A program made the position numbers and the translations under genes. This document shows positions 37,280 through 45,401 of a DNA stretch of 64,000 bases, piece by piece (the stretch's first letter is position 1; every line of letters starts with the position of its first letter). Under the pieces are notes generated by a model. That model saw only the letters and a list, made by a program, of their open reading frames with translations. It made no database searches and had not been told where the DNA came from. The stretch spans positions 310,001 through 374,000 of the forward strand of contig NZ_JAEKJT010000006.1 in NCBI RefSeq assembly GCF_017303055.1, given 5' to 3'. Source of the stretch: Halomonas litopenaei (GTDB taxonomy: Bacteria; Pseudomonadota; Gammaproteobacteria; Pseudomonadales; Halomonadaceae).

Positions 37280-37362
37280 GTCTTGTTCCTGTTCTACCGT
37301 TAGACGAGCCCCAATTCGGGCCGACTCGGGTAGAGTAAGGAACTTGTCAGATACGTGATATC

Positions 37363-37381
37363 GATCTATTTTCCATAGATC
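37363..37381. promoter_or_regulatory. Operator dyad 1, GATCTAT-N5-ATAGATC
   Basis: Perfect 7-5-7 inverted repeat between the divergent aldolase (start 37279) and lysR (start 37417) genes. Abuts a second 19-bp dyad. Likely regulator sites. Confidence 0.65.
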
Positions 37382-37398
37382 ATTCCAAAACGGAATGA
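37380..37398. promoter_or_regulatory. Operator dyad 2, TCATTCC-N5-GGAATGA
   Basis: Perfect 7-5-7 inverted repeat, 18 bp before the lysR start codon. The sequence differs from dyad 1 but the geometry is the same, and the two share two bases. Might be the autoregulatory site. Confidence 0.65.
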
Positions 37399-37416
37399 CC
37401 CTTCAGGACCGCGCCG

Positions 37417-38316
37417 ATGAGTCGTCAGCTGCCCACCATGATCTCGCTCAGTTGCTTCGAGACGACGGCCCGTCATCTCAGCATCACCAAGGCGGCGGAA
37501 GAGCTCAACCTGACCCTGAGCGCTGTCAGCAAGCAGATCAAGAAGTTGGAACGCGAGCTTGGCTGCGCGCTGTTTCACCGGGAGAAGCAGCGCTTGAGCC
37601 TGACAGACAGTGGCCAGCAGTACCTGAGCGTGGTATCGAAAGCATTGCACCAGATCGACGGCGTGACACGCTCGCTCAGCAGTGGAACGTCTGACCTGGT
37701 CACCGTCGGCGCGGAGCCTTCCTTTACCTCTCGCTGGCTACTGCCCAGACTCGGGGACTTCAAGCTTAAGCACCCTGAGGTGACTACCGACATCATGAAT
37801 GATCTTCGCCACCTCTACGACGGTAGCGAAGACTTTGACGTGGGTATTCTCTACGGGGACGGACAATGGCCAGAGTTCGAGAGCCACTTCCTGATTCAAG
37901 GCGAGCTGGTGGTCGTATGCACCCCGGCCCTGTTCGAGCGGTATGGCCCGATAGACGACCCCAGAGACCTGCTGCGCTACCCGGTGTTGCACCACGGCAG
38001 CTATGCTCCCACCCCTCAGCTATCTTCCACATACCTTTGGCTACAAGGCGCCGGGCTCGATGGCGAGGCCATAAAGTCGATTCCAGGCCAGCACTTCGAG
38101 CACTTCCGGTTCTTGCTCGATGCCGCCGAACATGGCCTCGGCGCGACAGTACTTCCCGCCTACTTTGTCGAAGCCGAGCTATCCAAGGGCCAATTGGTAC
38201 AGGCCTCCCGCACAGCGATGGTGTGTGGCGCCTACTACGTTGCCATCCGCCGGCAGCGCCTGCCCCATCGCCCAACGCAGCTGTTCGCCCGGTGGTTACT
38301 GGAGGAAACGACGTAG
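37417..38316 (+). CDS. LysR-family regulator, GcvA-like
   Basis: 299 aa. Helix-turn-helix near 22-48 (SITKAAEELNLTLSAVSKQIKKL in parts), GcvA-type N-terminus (RQLPTMISLSCFETTARHLS). Effector domain from 90. Divergent from the aldolase-YjiH-amidohydrolase-COG0523 unit, which it probably regulates. Confidence 0.92.
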   Translation: MSRQLPTMISLSCFETTARHLSITKAAEELNLTLSAVSKQIKKLERELGCALFHREKQRLSLTDSGQQYLSVVSKALHQIDGVTRSLSSGTSDLVTVGAEPSFTSRWLLPRLGDFKLKHPEVTTDIMNDLRHLYDGSEDFDVGILYGDGQWPEFESHFLIQGELVVVCTPALFERYGPIDDPRDLLRYPVLHHGSYAPTPQLSSTYLWLQGAGLDGEAIKSIPGQHFEHFRFLLDAAEHGLGATVLPAYFVEAELSKGQLVQASRTAMVCGAYYVAIRRQRLPHRPTQLFARWLLEETT

Positions 38317-38378
38317 ACAATGATGAAAAGCAGCAGCAGATCTACTCGCCACCGGCGATGAAAGAACGCGGGTGACTC

Positions 38379-38535
38379 GGCTCTGTCCGAAAAGTCGACG
38401 AGCGAAGGTTAGACAAGGAAAAAATCGTTGAGAAAGCGCAGTTTACGTGGTGTAAATGAGTATTTTGACCGGGCTGGCGTACCAGACGATTTTTAACGCC
38501 GTATTACCGAGCGCAGGCACTTTTCAGACAAGCCC
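38379..38535. repeat. MITE-like palindromic intergenic element, copy A
   Basis: 157-bp imperfect palindrome. Left end GGCTCTGTCCGAAAAGTC; reverse complement of the right end GGGCTTGTCTGAAAAGTG. Inner arms AAAAATCGTT and GACGATTTTT, and a central GTTTACGTGGTGTAAAT hairpin. Located between the convergent lysR (ends 38316) and the small minus-strand gene (38715). Shares its centre and design with the element at 6911-7054. No reading frame. The flank 38536-38714 shows nothing recognisable. Confidence 0.65.
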
Positions 38536-38714
38536 TAGAAGGCAACTGGGGAAAAGACGAAGAGCACCTGTCACTGCCTGCCCCTGGACCACTTCAGCAA
38601 CCGACCACACCACGGCACCCACTAGACCACGACAGCGCCTCCACCGTGGTCTCATCTGAATCACAACCACTCGTCAGCCGGAACGACAGGAGCAAGCTCC
38701 AACCCCGTAACGTG

Positions 38715-38930
38715 CTACTGGTCTTGCCTACGCGCCCTACGACGCTTGAGTTCAGCGCGCATCCAGGCCGACGACTCGGCCATATCACGACGTAAGTCGG
38801 CTAGCTCATCAGGCGTTAGCCAGCGCACCGCAGGCTCGCGGGGGCGGAGTGTCTTAGCGGGAATCTGCTCGACGGCATGGCCTTCCAGCGCAGGGCCACC
38901 GGCCTCGGGCTTGGGGCGTTGTTCGCTCAT
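38715..38930 (-). CDS. Small hypothetical protein
   Basis: 71 aa, charged: an N-terminal Pro/Glu-rich half and a basic helical C-terminus (LTPDELADLRRDMAESSAW, then RAELKRRRARRQDQ). GGAG precedes the ATG at good spacing, which supports expression. No family recognised. The region 38931-39312 also has an open frame on the plus strand (39016-39198, 60 aa, MAANAIASGK...) that I regard as doubtful. Confidence 0.55.
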   Translation of the reverse strand: MSEQRPKPEAGGPALEGHAVEQIPAKTLRPREPAVRWLTPDELADLRRDMAESSAWMRAELKRRRARRQDQ

Positions 38931-39312
38931 TGTGTTCTCCGGGTGGCTGCGCGGACGCCCGCCGCATGGCCTGCCCTATAGCCCGCTCAGCTCGACGGGA
39001 GGGGCGCGGCATTTCATGGCCGCTAACGCCATTGCCAGCGGCAAGCTTGTGCGTGTTAACAAGTATAGCGACAACACCAGCCTTGCTGAGTACATCGTGC
39101 GCGACCGCAGTCGCCCGCTTGCTAGCGCCCCGCCCCTGTTCAGGGACTGGCTGATCGCGGCTGCCCTTGGGGAAAAGACAACAACCATGCTGTCGTAAAG
39201 AGAACAGCTCGCCAGGCGCAGGGCTCGTATCCTGCCTGGGACGTTGTGACATCGTCGCCATCACCCCAGACTGACCCCAGGACCTACGCACACCCCAGCA
39301 GGAGCCCACTGA

Positions 39313-40194
39313 ATGTTCTTCCCTCTACATGGCCACGGACGCGGCCTTGCCATGGCGGCGGCAGGCGTCACCGTTCTCAGTTTCGACAGTCTGCTGGTCC
39401 GCCTGGCGGCGACGGATGGATGGAACATCATTTTTTGGAGAGGCGCCTTGATGGCACTCTCGCTCGGCTTGCTGTGCCTAAGCGGCCGACGGCTGGCAAC
39501 ACTGAAAGAGAATCCCGCCGCGGCCCTGTGCTCCGCCATCACGCTGGCGATCACGTCCAGTCTGTTTGTCCTCGCCGTCATGAACACCAAGGTCGCCAAT
39601 GTTGTCGTCATATTGAGTGCCGCCCCGCTGTTTGCTGCCATCTTCACGCGTTGCTTTCTGCATGAGGCGGTTGCCATGCGGACCTGGTTAGCGATTTTGG
39701 CGGCCATGGCCGGCATGCTGATCGTTTTCGCGGGGTCGCTTTCCAGCGAAGGACTGCTGGGAGATATGTATGCGGTGATCGCGGCGGCGGCTGTCGGGGG
39801 CAACCTCACCCTGCTGCGCCGTCACCCGAAGCTCGACAGACTCCCCCTTATCGCCATAGGCGGCGGCCTATCGGCACTGATTGCCTGGCCGATGGCAACC
39901 CCATTTGCCCTGACAACTCAAAGCTACGGCGTATTGGCGCTGATGGGGTTATTGCAGATGCCATTGGCCACCGCACTGATCAACAACGCAACCCGCCACC
40001 TGCCATCGGCGGAAGTGGCACTGTTCTATTTGATTGAAGCAGTCTTTGGCACGCTGTGGGTCTGGTACTGGCTGGATGAGCAGCCACCACAGGCGACCCT
40101 GCTCGGCGGCTCATTGATTCTGTTGACCCTCTTCATCAACGCCTGGTTGGGCTTGCGAGGCACAGCCCGGCGCCTACCTTCTCATCCCTTGTAG
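39313..40194 (+). CDS. EamA/DMT-family transporter
   Basis: 293 aa with ten hydrophobic segments in two EamA repeats. Typical short loops and the C-terminal ALFYLIEAVFGTLWVWYWLDE motif. Inner-membrane exporter or importer of small metabolites; substrate unknown. GGAG precedes the ATG. Confidence 0.9.
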   Translation: MFFPLHGHGRGLAMAAAGVTVLSFDSLLVRLAATDGWNIIFWRGALMALSLGLLCLSGRRLATLKENPAAALCSAITLAITSSLFVLAVMNTKVANVVVILSAAPLFAAIFTRCFLHEAVAMRTWLAILAAMAGMLIVFAGSLSSEGLLGDMYAVIAAAAVGGNLTLLRRHPKLDRLPLIAIGGGLSALIAWPMATPFALTTQSYGVLALMGLLQMPLATALINNATRHLPSAEVALFYLIEAVFGTLWVWYWLDEQPPQATLLGGSLILLTLFINAWLGLRGTARRLPSHPL

Positions 40195-40490
40195 CTTGAG
40201 ACCGGCCCCTTGAAAGATGGGGACCAGTTCACTAAGCGCCCATAGCGAAAAACCAGGAGCCTATGCGGTATAGGTGAGGCGTTCGAGCAGCGCGCAACGC
40301 AGCGAATCGTCGGCCCAGACATTCATGCAGTACTTCCCCAAGCTGTGCAAAGATAAACGTCGACGCTTCAGAGAGGGCAGCGAGGTATGTTCCCCTTCAG
40401 GGAGGGTCGCCTGCTTCCTGCCTTTGCGAACATCGGCCTCTTTGCCTTTTGCATTTTTTGTGCCCTATTGGTTCACCAAAAACTATTAAA
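40195..40490. other. Gene-free, AT-richer stretch between EamA gene and abiEi
   Basis: No supported gene. A short hairpin CCCCTTGAAAGATGGGG around 40206-40222 and the nearby CCAGTTCA resemble the end of some insertion sequences. On the minus strand a short open frame ends at 40261 (...ALLERLTYTA). These hints are too weak to name an element. Confidence 0.3.
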
Positions 40491-40517
40491 TCAAAGAATG
40501 CTGTGAACTTTCTTTGA
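40491..40517. promoter_or_regulatory. Inverted repeat upstream of abiEi, TCAAAGAA-N11-TTCTTTGA
   Basis: Perfect 8-bp arms at 40491-40498 and 40510-40517, 22 bp before the abiEi start. AbiEi antitoxins repress their own operon by binding inverted repeats in the promoter, so this is a good operator candidate. Confidence 0.6.
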
Positions 40518-40538
40518 ACTCATGACAATATGTGACCT

Positions 40539-41360
40539 ATGAGTGCACATAAACCAGAAAAGCTAAAGCGCATCCTTGACGCTGTCCCTCCCGGCTTCAT
40601 CGTCGATTCTGGTTGGCTGGAGCGCCACGAGGTCAGCCGCTTCCTCGCGCGCAAATACGTTGATCGCGGTTGGCTTGAGCGGGTGACTCGCGGCGTTTTC
40701 CTGCGCCCGGCACCGGATACAGGCAAACTCCACGCACTCGACTGGAAAACCTGTCTGCTCTCGATGCAGCACATCATGGCCTACGATGCCCATGTCGGCG
40801 GCATGGCTGCGCTCGCCCTGCAAGGCTATAGCCATTATTTACCGTTGGGCGGGAATGCCCAGGTCTGGGTCTATGGTGAAGAGATACCAAGCTGGCTGAC
40901 CAGGCTTCAGCTAAACGCATCGCTCAAGATACGTACAACGCCCCTCTTCTCTGACCCGTCGCTCGGCCTTACCAATGACGAGTCCGACACTTCAAGGGCC
41001 CTACCCTGGGACTGGCAACTAAAAATGTCATCGCCTGAAAGGGCCGTCCTGGAAGTCATGGACGAATTACCCGCCAATGAGAGCTTCCACAACCTCGATA
41101 TGGTCTTCGAAAGTTTAACAACCCTTCGCCCACGCACGCTTTCTGCGTTGTTGCATAGCTGTAGGAAGATTAAGGTTACGCGGCTGTTTTTCGTCTTTGC
41201 CGACCGCCACAACCACCCGTGGCGTAAGCGCCTTGACCCGCAAGAATTCAACCTGGGAAGCGGCGACCGGGCACTGCTCACAGGCGGCAAGATACACCCG
41301 CGCTACCGCATCATGGTGCCGGAAGAATTTGCCATCACGGAGGCAGCTGATGGCGCGTGA
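40539..41360 (+). CDS. abiEi: AbiEi-family type IV antitoxin / transcriptional repressor
   Basis: 273 aa. N-terminal winged helix (KLKRILDAVPPGFIVDSGWLE, then VSRFLARKYVDRGWLERVTRGVF, both in parts) followed by the AbiEi central and C-terminal regions (GGMAALALQGYSHYLPLG, MSSPERAVLEVMDELP). Antidote and autorepressor of the AbiEii nucleotidyltransferase toxin. No clear ribosome site before the ATG. The 3' end overlaps the toxin start by 11 bp, but the toxin is broken, leaving an orphan antitoxin. Confidence 0.9.
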   Translation: MSAHKPEKLKRILDAVPPGFIVDSGWLERHEVSRFLARKYVDRGWLERVTRGVFLRPAPDTGKLHALDWKTCLLSMQHIMAYDAHVGGMAALALQGYSHYLPLGGNAQVWVYGEEIPSWLTRLQLNASLKIRTTPLFSDPSLGLTNDESDTSRALPWDWQLKMSSPERAVLEVMDELPANESFHNLDMVFESLTTLRPRTLSALLHSCRKIKVTRLFFVFADRHNHPWRKRLDPQEFNLGSGDRALLTGGKIHPRYRIMVPEEFAITEAADGA

Positions 41361-41424
41361 AGATTACAAAGCACAGGTCGCCCTGCTCTGCTGGTCGTCG
41401 CGTTATACCCTGCGCTTGGAGTAA
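41350..41424 (+). pseudogene. abiEii: AbiEii toxin stub (truncated after 13 codons)
   Basis: Starts ATG inside the abiEi 3' end and reads MAREDYKAQVALL, the typical start of AbiEii nucleotidyltransferases. After about 41388 the match ends and an unrelated CWSSRYTLRLE runs to a stop at 41424. The full toxin should be about 300 aa and hold GG(S/T)xxN nucleotidyltransferase motifs; none is present downstream. So a deletion or replacement removed over 90% of the toxin gene. Confidence 0.8.
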
Positions 41425-41721
41425 TGATGCGTCATAGGCTAGCGCTTAAACACTTCAGAAAAGTGCTTCAAGATACAAGCGTCTACTCGCTGCTGGCAGG
41501 CGTCGACAAGCCTGTTCGTTCACCTTGTGTGATTGTGGTACTTGGCAGGAAGCCTCTTAAACATGTAGAGAGCTTCAAGCGGCATCAGGAAGGCCCTGCC
41601 ATCCGGCGCCTAGTCCGAAACACTAACGGCGAGCTAAGCGGCTGCCACTTTCAGTAGCCATGGGCCTCCGTGGCCTGAGGTTTATACCAACGGCCAGCCC
41701 GTCCTTGCCCCCGCTTGAGCC
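41425..41721. other. Stretch after the AbiEii stub
   Basis: Contains a 77-codon open frame from 41424 to 41657 (MMRHRLALKHF...) with no recognised family. It may be the foreign DNA joined to the toxin stub. No insertion-sequence ends could be identified. Confidence 0.35.
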
Positions 41722-42630
41722 TCACGCCATCTGCTGGCGGATGGCGGGGAGGCGCTCTTCGACCAGTGCGACGAAGGCGTCGATCACCGGTCGTCCCGGT
41801 GTCGTCGGATAGTGCAACTCCAGCGGCACTGCCCCGAGTGCCGGGCGCAATGGGATAAACCGGCAGCCATCACATTGCAATCGTCGAATGCAGCCGGGCG
41901 CGATGGCGATTCCCACCCCAGCCGCGACCTCACTGAGCAGTGTCTGCATCAAGGCTGGCTGGCGCTGGATGCGCGGCGAGAAGCCTGCATCGCCGCAGGC
42001 ACTGATGATCTGGTCGAACAACCCGGTCGCATGCTTGCGCTGAAATAGCACGAAGTCTTCCTGCTCCAGCTCGCTGAGGGCGAGCCGCTTGCGGTGCGCC
42101 AGACGATGCCCCTCCGGCACAACCACCATCAGACGATCCTCGTAGACAGGCAGGGTAGCCAAGGCGTTTCGGTGCTCGACAGGGAGCGGACGCGACAGTC
42201 CGATGTCAATCTCGTCACGTCCGAATGCATCCAGCTGCTGCTGAGCGCTCATCTCATTCAAGGTCAGACTCACCTCTGGGTGGGTGGCGGCGAAATCGCG
42301 CATCAATCCGGGCACGAAGCTCGCGCAGGCCGAGCTCATATAGCCGATACGCAGCGTGCCGGTCTGGCCGCTGGCTGCCATCACCACGCGCTTGCGTGCC
42401 TGCGCCTCCAATGCCAGCATGCGCTGCGCCTCCTCCAGCAATGCCTCTCCCGGCGCCGTGACACGAACTTCCCGGGTATTGCGCCACAGCAGACTCACGT
42501 TCAACTCGGCTTCGAGGTCGGCTATCTGACGGCTGATAGCGGGCTGCACGGTATGCAGCTCACGTGCAGCGGCCGAGAAGCTTCTGTGCGTCGCCACCGA
42601 GACGAAGGTTTTCAGAGTGCGGAGTTCCAT
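41722..42630 (-). CDS. LysR-family transcriptional regulator
   Basis: 302 aa. Helix-turn-helix (SFSAAARELHTVQPAISRQI) at about 17-36, effector domain from 90. BenM/CatR-like start (MELRTLKTFVSVA). GAGGG precedes the ATG at 42630. Divergent from an MFS transporter gene that it probably regulates. Confidence 0.92.
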   Translation of the reverse strand: MELRTLKTFVSVATHRSFSAAARELHTVQPAISRQIADLEAELNVSLLWRNTREVRVTAPGEALLEEAQRMLALEAQARKRVVMAASGQTGTLRIGYMSSACASFVPGLMRDFAATHPEVSLTLNEMSAQQQLDAFGRDEIDIGLSRPLPVEHRNALATLPVYEDRLMVVVPEGHRLAHRKRLALSELEQEDFVLFQRKHATGLFDQIISACGDAGFSPRIQRQPALMQTLLSEVAAGVGIAIAPGCIRRLQCDGCRFIPLRPALGAVPLELHYPTTPGRPVIDAFVALVEERLPAIRQQMA

Positions 42631-42829
42631 GACTGCCCTCAAGGATTACTGATGCTCAGATAGTATAAGTCATATCGATTATCGTCATTTCTACTATAAG
42701 TCTGTACTCGTTAATCTGAGGGCCTGCTAAGCCTTCCTCCATCAGCTGTTGCCTTTCGCGTCCCTCCTTGCCTCTTACGCGTGACGCGCATCCGCTGATA
42801 CGGAGGCCCTGAACACGAGTGGAGCCTAT
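42631..42829. promoter_or_regulatory. Divergent LysR/MFS promoter region
   Basis: AT-rich patch at 42660-42710 with two copies of (TA)CTATAAGTC-like sequence (TAGTATAAGTC near 42661 and TACTATAAGTC near 42692) and the dyad ATCGAT. LysR-type sites of the T-N11-A form are expected here. Exact site not fixed. Confidence 0.35.
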
Positions 42830-44026
42830 ATGACGACATCAACCACTGGACTCGTCGCGCAGGGTGCACGCGAGTCCTCGCCAACTCTCTCTAACGGTGG
42901 CCGTTTCACACTGCTGGCCATTGCCTGCCTGACCATCATGGTCGGAACCGTAGTAGCCCCCGGGCTTCTGAACATCGCCTCTGCCCTGCAGGTGGAAAGC
43001 CATGCCAGCTGGCTGATCACCTTGCCATCGTTGGGTGCCGTGATGTTCGCGCCGATTGCCGGGCGCATGATAGATCGCATCGGTGCCTATCCCTCGCTTG
43101 TGGGTGGTCTGCTGCTGTATGGGCTGCTGGGAGCAGGCGGGGCGCTGCTGGAGGGCACCGTCGCCGTGTTTGCCGATCGCATCCTGTTGGGTGGCGTGAC
43201 GGCGGTGGTGATGGCAGGCGGCACCACCCTGATCTCAGAGTGGTATCACGGTCATGCCCGTCTGGCGATGATCGCCCAGCAGGGCATGTCCATCGAGCTT
43301 GGTGGGGTGATCTTCTTGCTCGTCAGTGGCGTACTGGCGGGTATCGCCTGGCAGATGCCATTCCTACTCTACCTGCTGGCCTGGGGGCTACTGGCCATGC
43401 TGTGGATAATGGTGCCGAGACAGTCCCCATCCGCCCCTGAGGCTGAGCCCGGGCAAAATCAGGCCGCCGCGCCGTCATCCTCGCTTAATGGCACCTATCT
43501 GGCAGCAGCCATCTCGATGACGCTATTCTTCACGGCCATCGTCATGCTGCCCATGCGCTTGAATCTTCTCGGGCTGGATGAGGCAGCCACCGGTATCTTC
43601 CTGGCGGCAATCTCACTGGTCGCGGTGGTGGCCGCAATGCTGATGCCGAAGGTGTCGCGTGCGCTGGGCGAAATGCCGACTCTGGTGCTGGCCTTTCTGC
43701 TTTATACCGCCAGCCTGTTCATCTTCCAGCAGGCCGAGAGCATGCCCCTGATGAATGTCGGGGCCTTGCTAGCCGGCTTGGGCTTCGGTTTCTCCATCCC
43801 GCTGCTCAATCATATGACAGTGGAACGCAGCCATCCCTCGGTTCGCGGTCGCAATCTCTCCTACCTGACGATGGCGATCTTCCTGGGACAGTTCCTGACG
43901 TCCTTCCTGGAACTTGTTCCGGGCGATGGCCGCAATGTCTTCGGAACCGCGGCCGCTCTAGGGCTAGTCTTCACGGTGCTCTACCTAGCCGCCTATCTTC
44001 TCAAGCGCGACAATCGCAGCGCCTGA
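42830..44026 (+). CDS. MFS transporter
   Basis: 398 aa with twelve predicted helices. Loop 2-3 signature GRMIDRIGAYPSL (residues about 80-92) and repeated GLLLYGLLGAGG segments. Probably a drug or metabolite exporter; substrate unknown. GGAG precedes the ATG. A hairpin follows. Confidence 0.9.
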   Translation: MTTSTTGLVAQGARESSPTLSNGGRFTLLAIACLTIMVGTVVAPGLLNIASALQVESHASWLITLPSLGAVMFAPIAGRMIDRIGAYPSLVGGLLLYGLLGAGGALLEGTVAVFADRILLGGVTAVVMAGGTTLISEWYHGHARLAMIAQQGMSIELGGVIFLLVSGVLAGIAWQMPFLLYLLAWGLLAMLWIMVPRQSPSAPEAEPGQNQAAAPSSSLNGTYLAAAISMTLFFTAIVMLPMRLNLLGLDEAATGIFLAAISLVAVVAAMLMPKVSRALGEMPTLVLAFLLYTASLFIFQQAESMPLMNVGALLAGLGFGFSIPLLNHMTVERSHPSVRGRNLSYLTMAIFLGQFLTSFLELVPGDGRNVFGTAAALGLVFTVLYLAAYLLKRDNRSA

Positions 44027-44077
44027 GCTATCACAGGTAACACCAGCCCGCTCATGACGAAAGGCATGATGCAAAAG

Positions 44078-44106
44078 CCCCGCCACCTGACGGCCAGATG
44101 GCGGGG
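44078..44106 (+). terminator. Hairpin terminator after the MFS gene
   Basis: CCCCGCCA (44078-44085) pairs with TGGCGGGG (44099-44106), with an extra CT/AG pair inside. It lies between the convergent MFS and MazG-like genes. Confidence 0.65.
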
Positions 44107-44166
44107 AATTCGGGCCAGCGTCGTACTCAGCGGTCAAACAGCACCGACAGGCGAAGACACATCACG

Positions 44167-44523
44167 TCAATCCTGATAGTGCGTGTACTTTTTCGTACTT
44201 CCCTTCACCTGGTCAGCGGGGTATTTCTCCGCATTCTTCTCCATCTTCGCCCGGCATGCCGCTTCAATATCCACGTCCAGCTTGCCCGCCAGTCGGATCA
44301 GGTAGAGCTGAACATCGGCAATTTCATCGCGCACGGCGGCCAGTTGCTGCTCATCCAGTTCCCTGGACTGCGCCTCGGTCAGCCACTGGAAGCACTCCTG
44401 CAGTTCAGCTGCCTCCACCGTCAGCGCCATGGCCAAGTTCTTGGGCGAATGGAACTGGTCCCAGTCGCGCTCGGTGGCGAACTGGTCCATCGCATCGCGG
44501 AGCTGCTTGAACGGGTCTGACAT
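44167..44523 (-). CDS. MazG-like nucleotide pyrophosphohydrolase
   Basis: 118 aa. MazG/iMazG fold: EAAELQECFQWL (ExxE metal motif at about 36-40) and RDEIADVQLYLIRLA (ExxD). House-cleaning enzyme that hydrolyses non-canonical NTPs. Start is directly after the stop of the truncated nucleotidyltransferase (TAG-ATG). AGGTGAG lies upstream inside that stub. Confidence 0.9.
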   Translation of the reverse strand: MSDPFKQLRDAMDQFATERDWDQFHSPKNLAMALTVEAAELQECFQWLTEAQSRELDEQQLAAVRDEIADVQLYLIRLAGKLDVDIEAACRAKMEKNAEKYPADQVKGSTKKYTHYQD

Positions 44524-44706
44524 CTAGGGCTCACCTGATTCTTCGGTATCGGATAGCGGTGAGCATGCCTGCTCTCGAGTTAAGGCATCGGTAACTAGTA
44601 GTCCCGTCGTACAGCCCCCAACGAAAGCTACCTGATCACGCAATTCATCCCCGAGGGCCTCGGCCACCCGGCGCGACATGGCGCGCTGATCGTCGTACAA
44701 GCTCAT
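44524..44706 (-). pseudogene. Truncated AbiEii-like nucleotidyltransferase (second toxin stub)
   Basis: 60-aa frame. Residues 1-46 (VAEALGDELRDQVAFVGGCTTG, LLVTDALTREQ) match the start of AbiEii-like nucleotidyltransferases, where FVGG(A/C)TT and TREQ precede the DDVDL catalytic motif. Here after REQ (about 44568) the reading becomes ACSPLSDTEESGEP and stops; the catalytic Asp residues and the rest are missing. The full protein is normally about 200-250 aa. GGAG precedes the start, 3 bp after the regulator's stop. Confidence 0.75.
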
Positions 44707-44709
44707 CGC

Positions 44710-45357
44710 TTACTCCAGATACTCTGCCAGCCGCTTCGCAGCGACCTTGCTCTCGCGGGGATGACCAAGTCGAATGGCATCGACCAGAGCCAACATGGCA
44801 TACAACTCGCGATCGCGACGCACCGCGTAGGGAGCGCCCTTGAACAGCGGGTCCACGGCCTGGCCTTTGCTTTTGCCTCGGGCGTCTGGCCATACCATCG
44901 GCAGTTCACCTGGGCTATATAACTGGCCTTCCAGCACTGGCGCGGCAAAGGTCGTCGCAATCCCACGGGTAATTTCACCTGGCTTAGCCGGGAATACGTA
45001 GCGCACACCATGCATGATGAAGTTGAACAGAGCCCGGGCGTTAGCGCGCGGCACGCCAGTTCGGTGATCCTTGCGAATCAGACCTACCTCCAGACACCTA
45101 TGAAGGGCAAGGCTAACCTGACTTTTGCTGATGCCGGTTTCCTCGGCCAAGGCCCGCACACTGTAGCGTGCCTGCAACTGGTCGTCCTCGAGTCCAGGCA
45201 AGCTCTCGCGCACCCCGTCAATGTCATCGAGTGCCCAGTCCCTCCAGTCGTCTGGCAGCGCCTTCTCTCCCTTGCCAGCGTGAGTATCGGGGCCGCGGCC
45301 GTCCTTACGGCTCAAGGCCACCAGCTTCAAAAGCAGGCCAATATCTTGACTTTTCAT
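44710..45357 (-). CDS. Winged-helix regulator, partner of the truncated nucleotidyltransferase
   Basis: 215 aa. Helix-turn-helix region VRALAEETGISKSQVSLALHR at about 85-105, followed by a wing (GLIRKDHRTGVPR) and a C-terminal region ending in a helical segment. Proteins of this type precede AbiEii-like nucleotidyltransferases and are thought to be the antitoxin and autorepressor. A 26-bp dyad just upstream supports that. ATG at 45357 has GGTGG in front. Confidence 0.7.
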   Translation of the reverse strand: MKSQDIGLLLKLVALSRKDGRGPDTHAGKGEKALPDDWRDWALDDIDGVRESLPGLEDDQLQARYSVRALAEETGISKSQVSLALHRCLEVGLIRKDHRTGVPRANARALFNFIMHGVRYVFPAKPGEITRGIATTFAAPVLEGQLYSPGELPMVWPDARGKSKGQAVDPLFKGAPYAVRRDRELYAMLALVDAIRLGHPRESKVAAKRLAEYLE

Positions 45358-45375
45358 AGTGCCACCATCCTCCAC

Positions 45376-45401
45376 TGTCCCGCGTCCTAGGACATGGGAC
45401 A
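45376..45401. promoter_or_regulatory. 26-bp operator dyad ahead of the winged-helix regulator
   Basis: TGTCCC-N2-GTCCTAGGAC-N2-GGGACA is symmetric over all arms and lies 19-44 bp upstream of the regulator start at 45357. Very likely the autoregulatory site. Confidence 0.7.

Noticed and set aside
39016..39198. 60-codon plus-strand frame MAANAIASGK...
   Set aside because: No ribosome site of note and no family; left as doubtful.
40195..40300. Possible insertion-sequence end
   Set aside because: Hairpin and CCAGTTCA are suggestive only; no transposase fragment or paired end could be shown.
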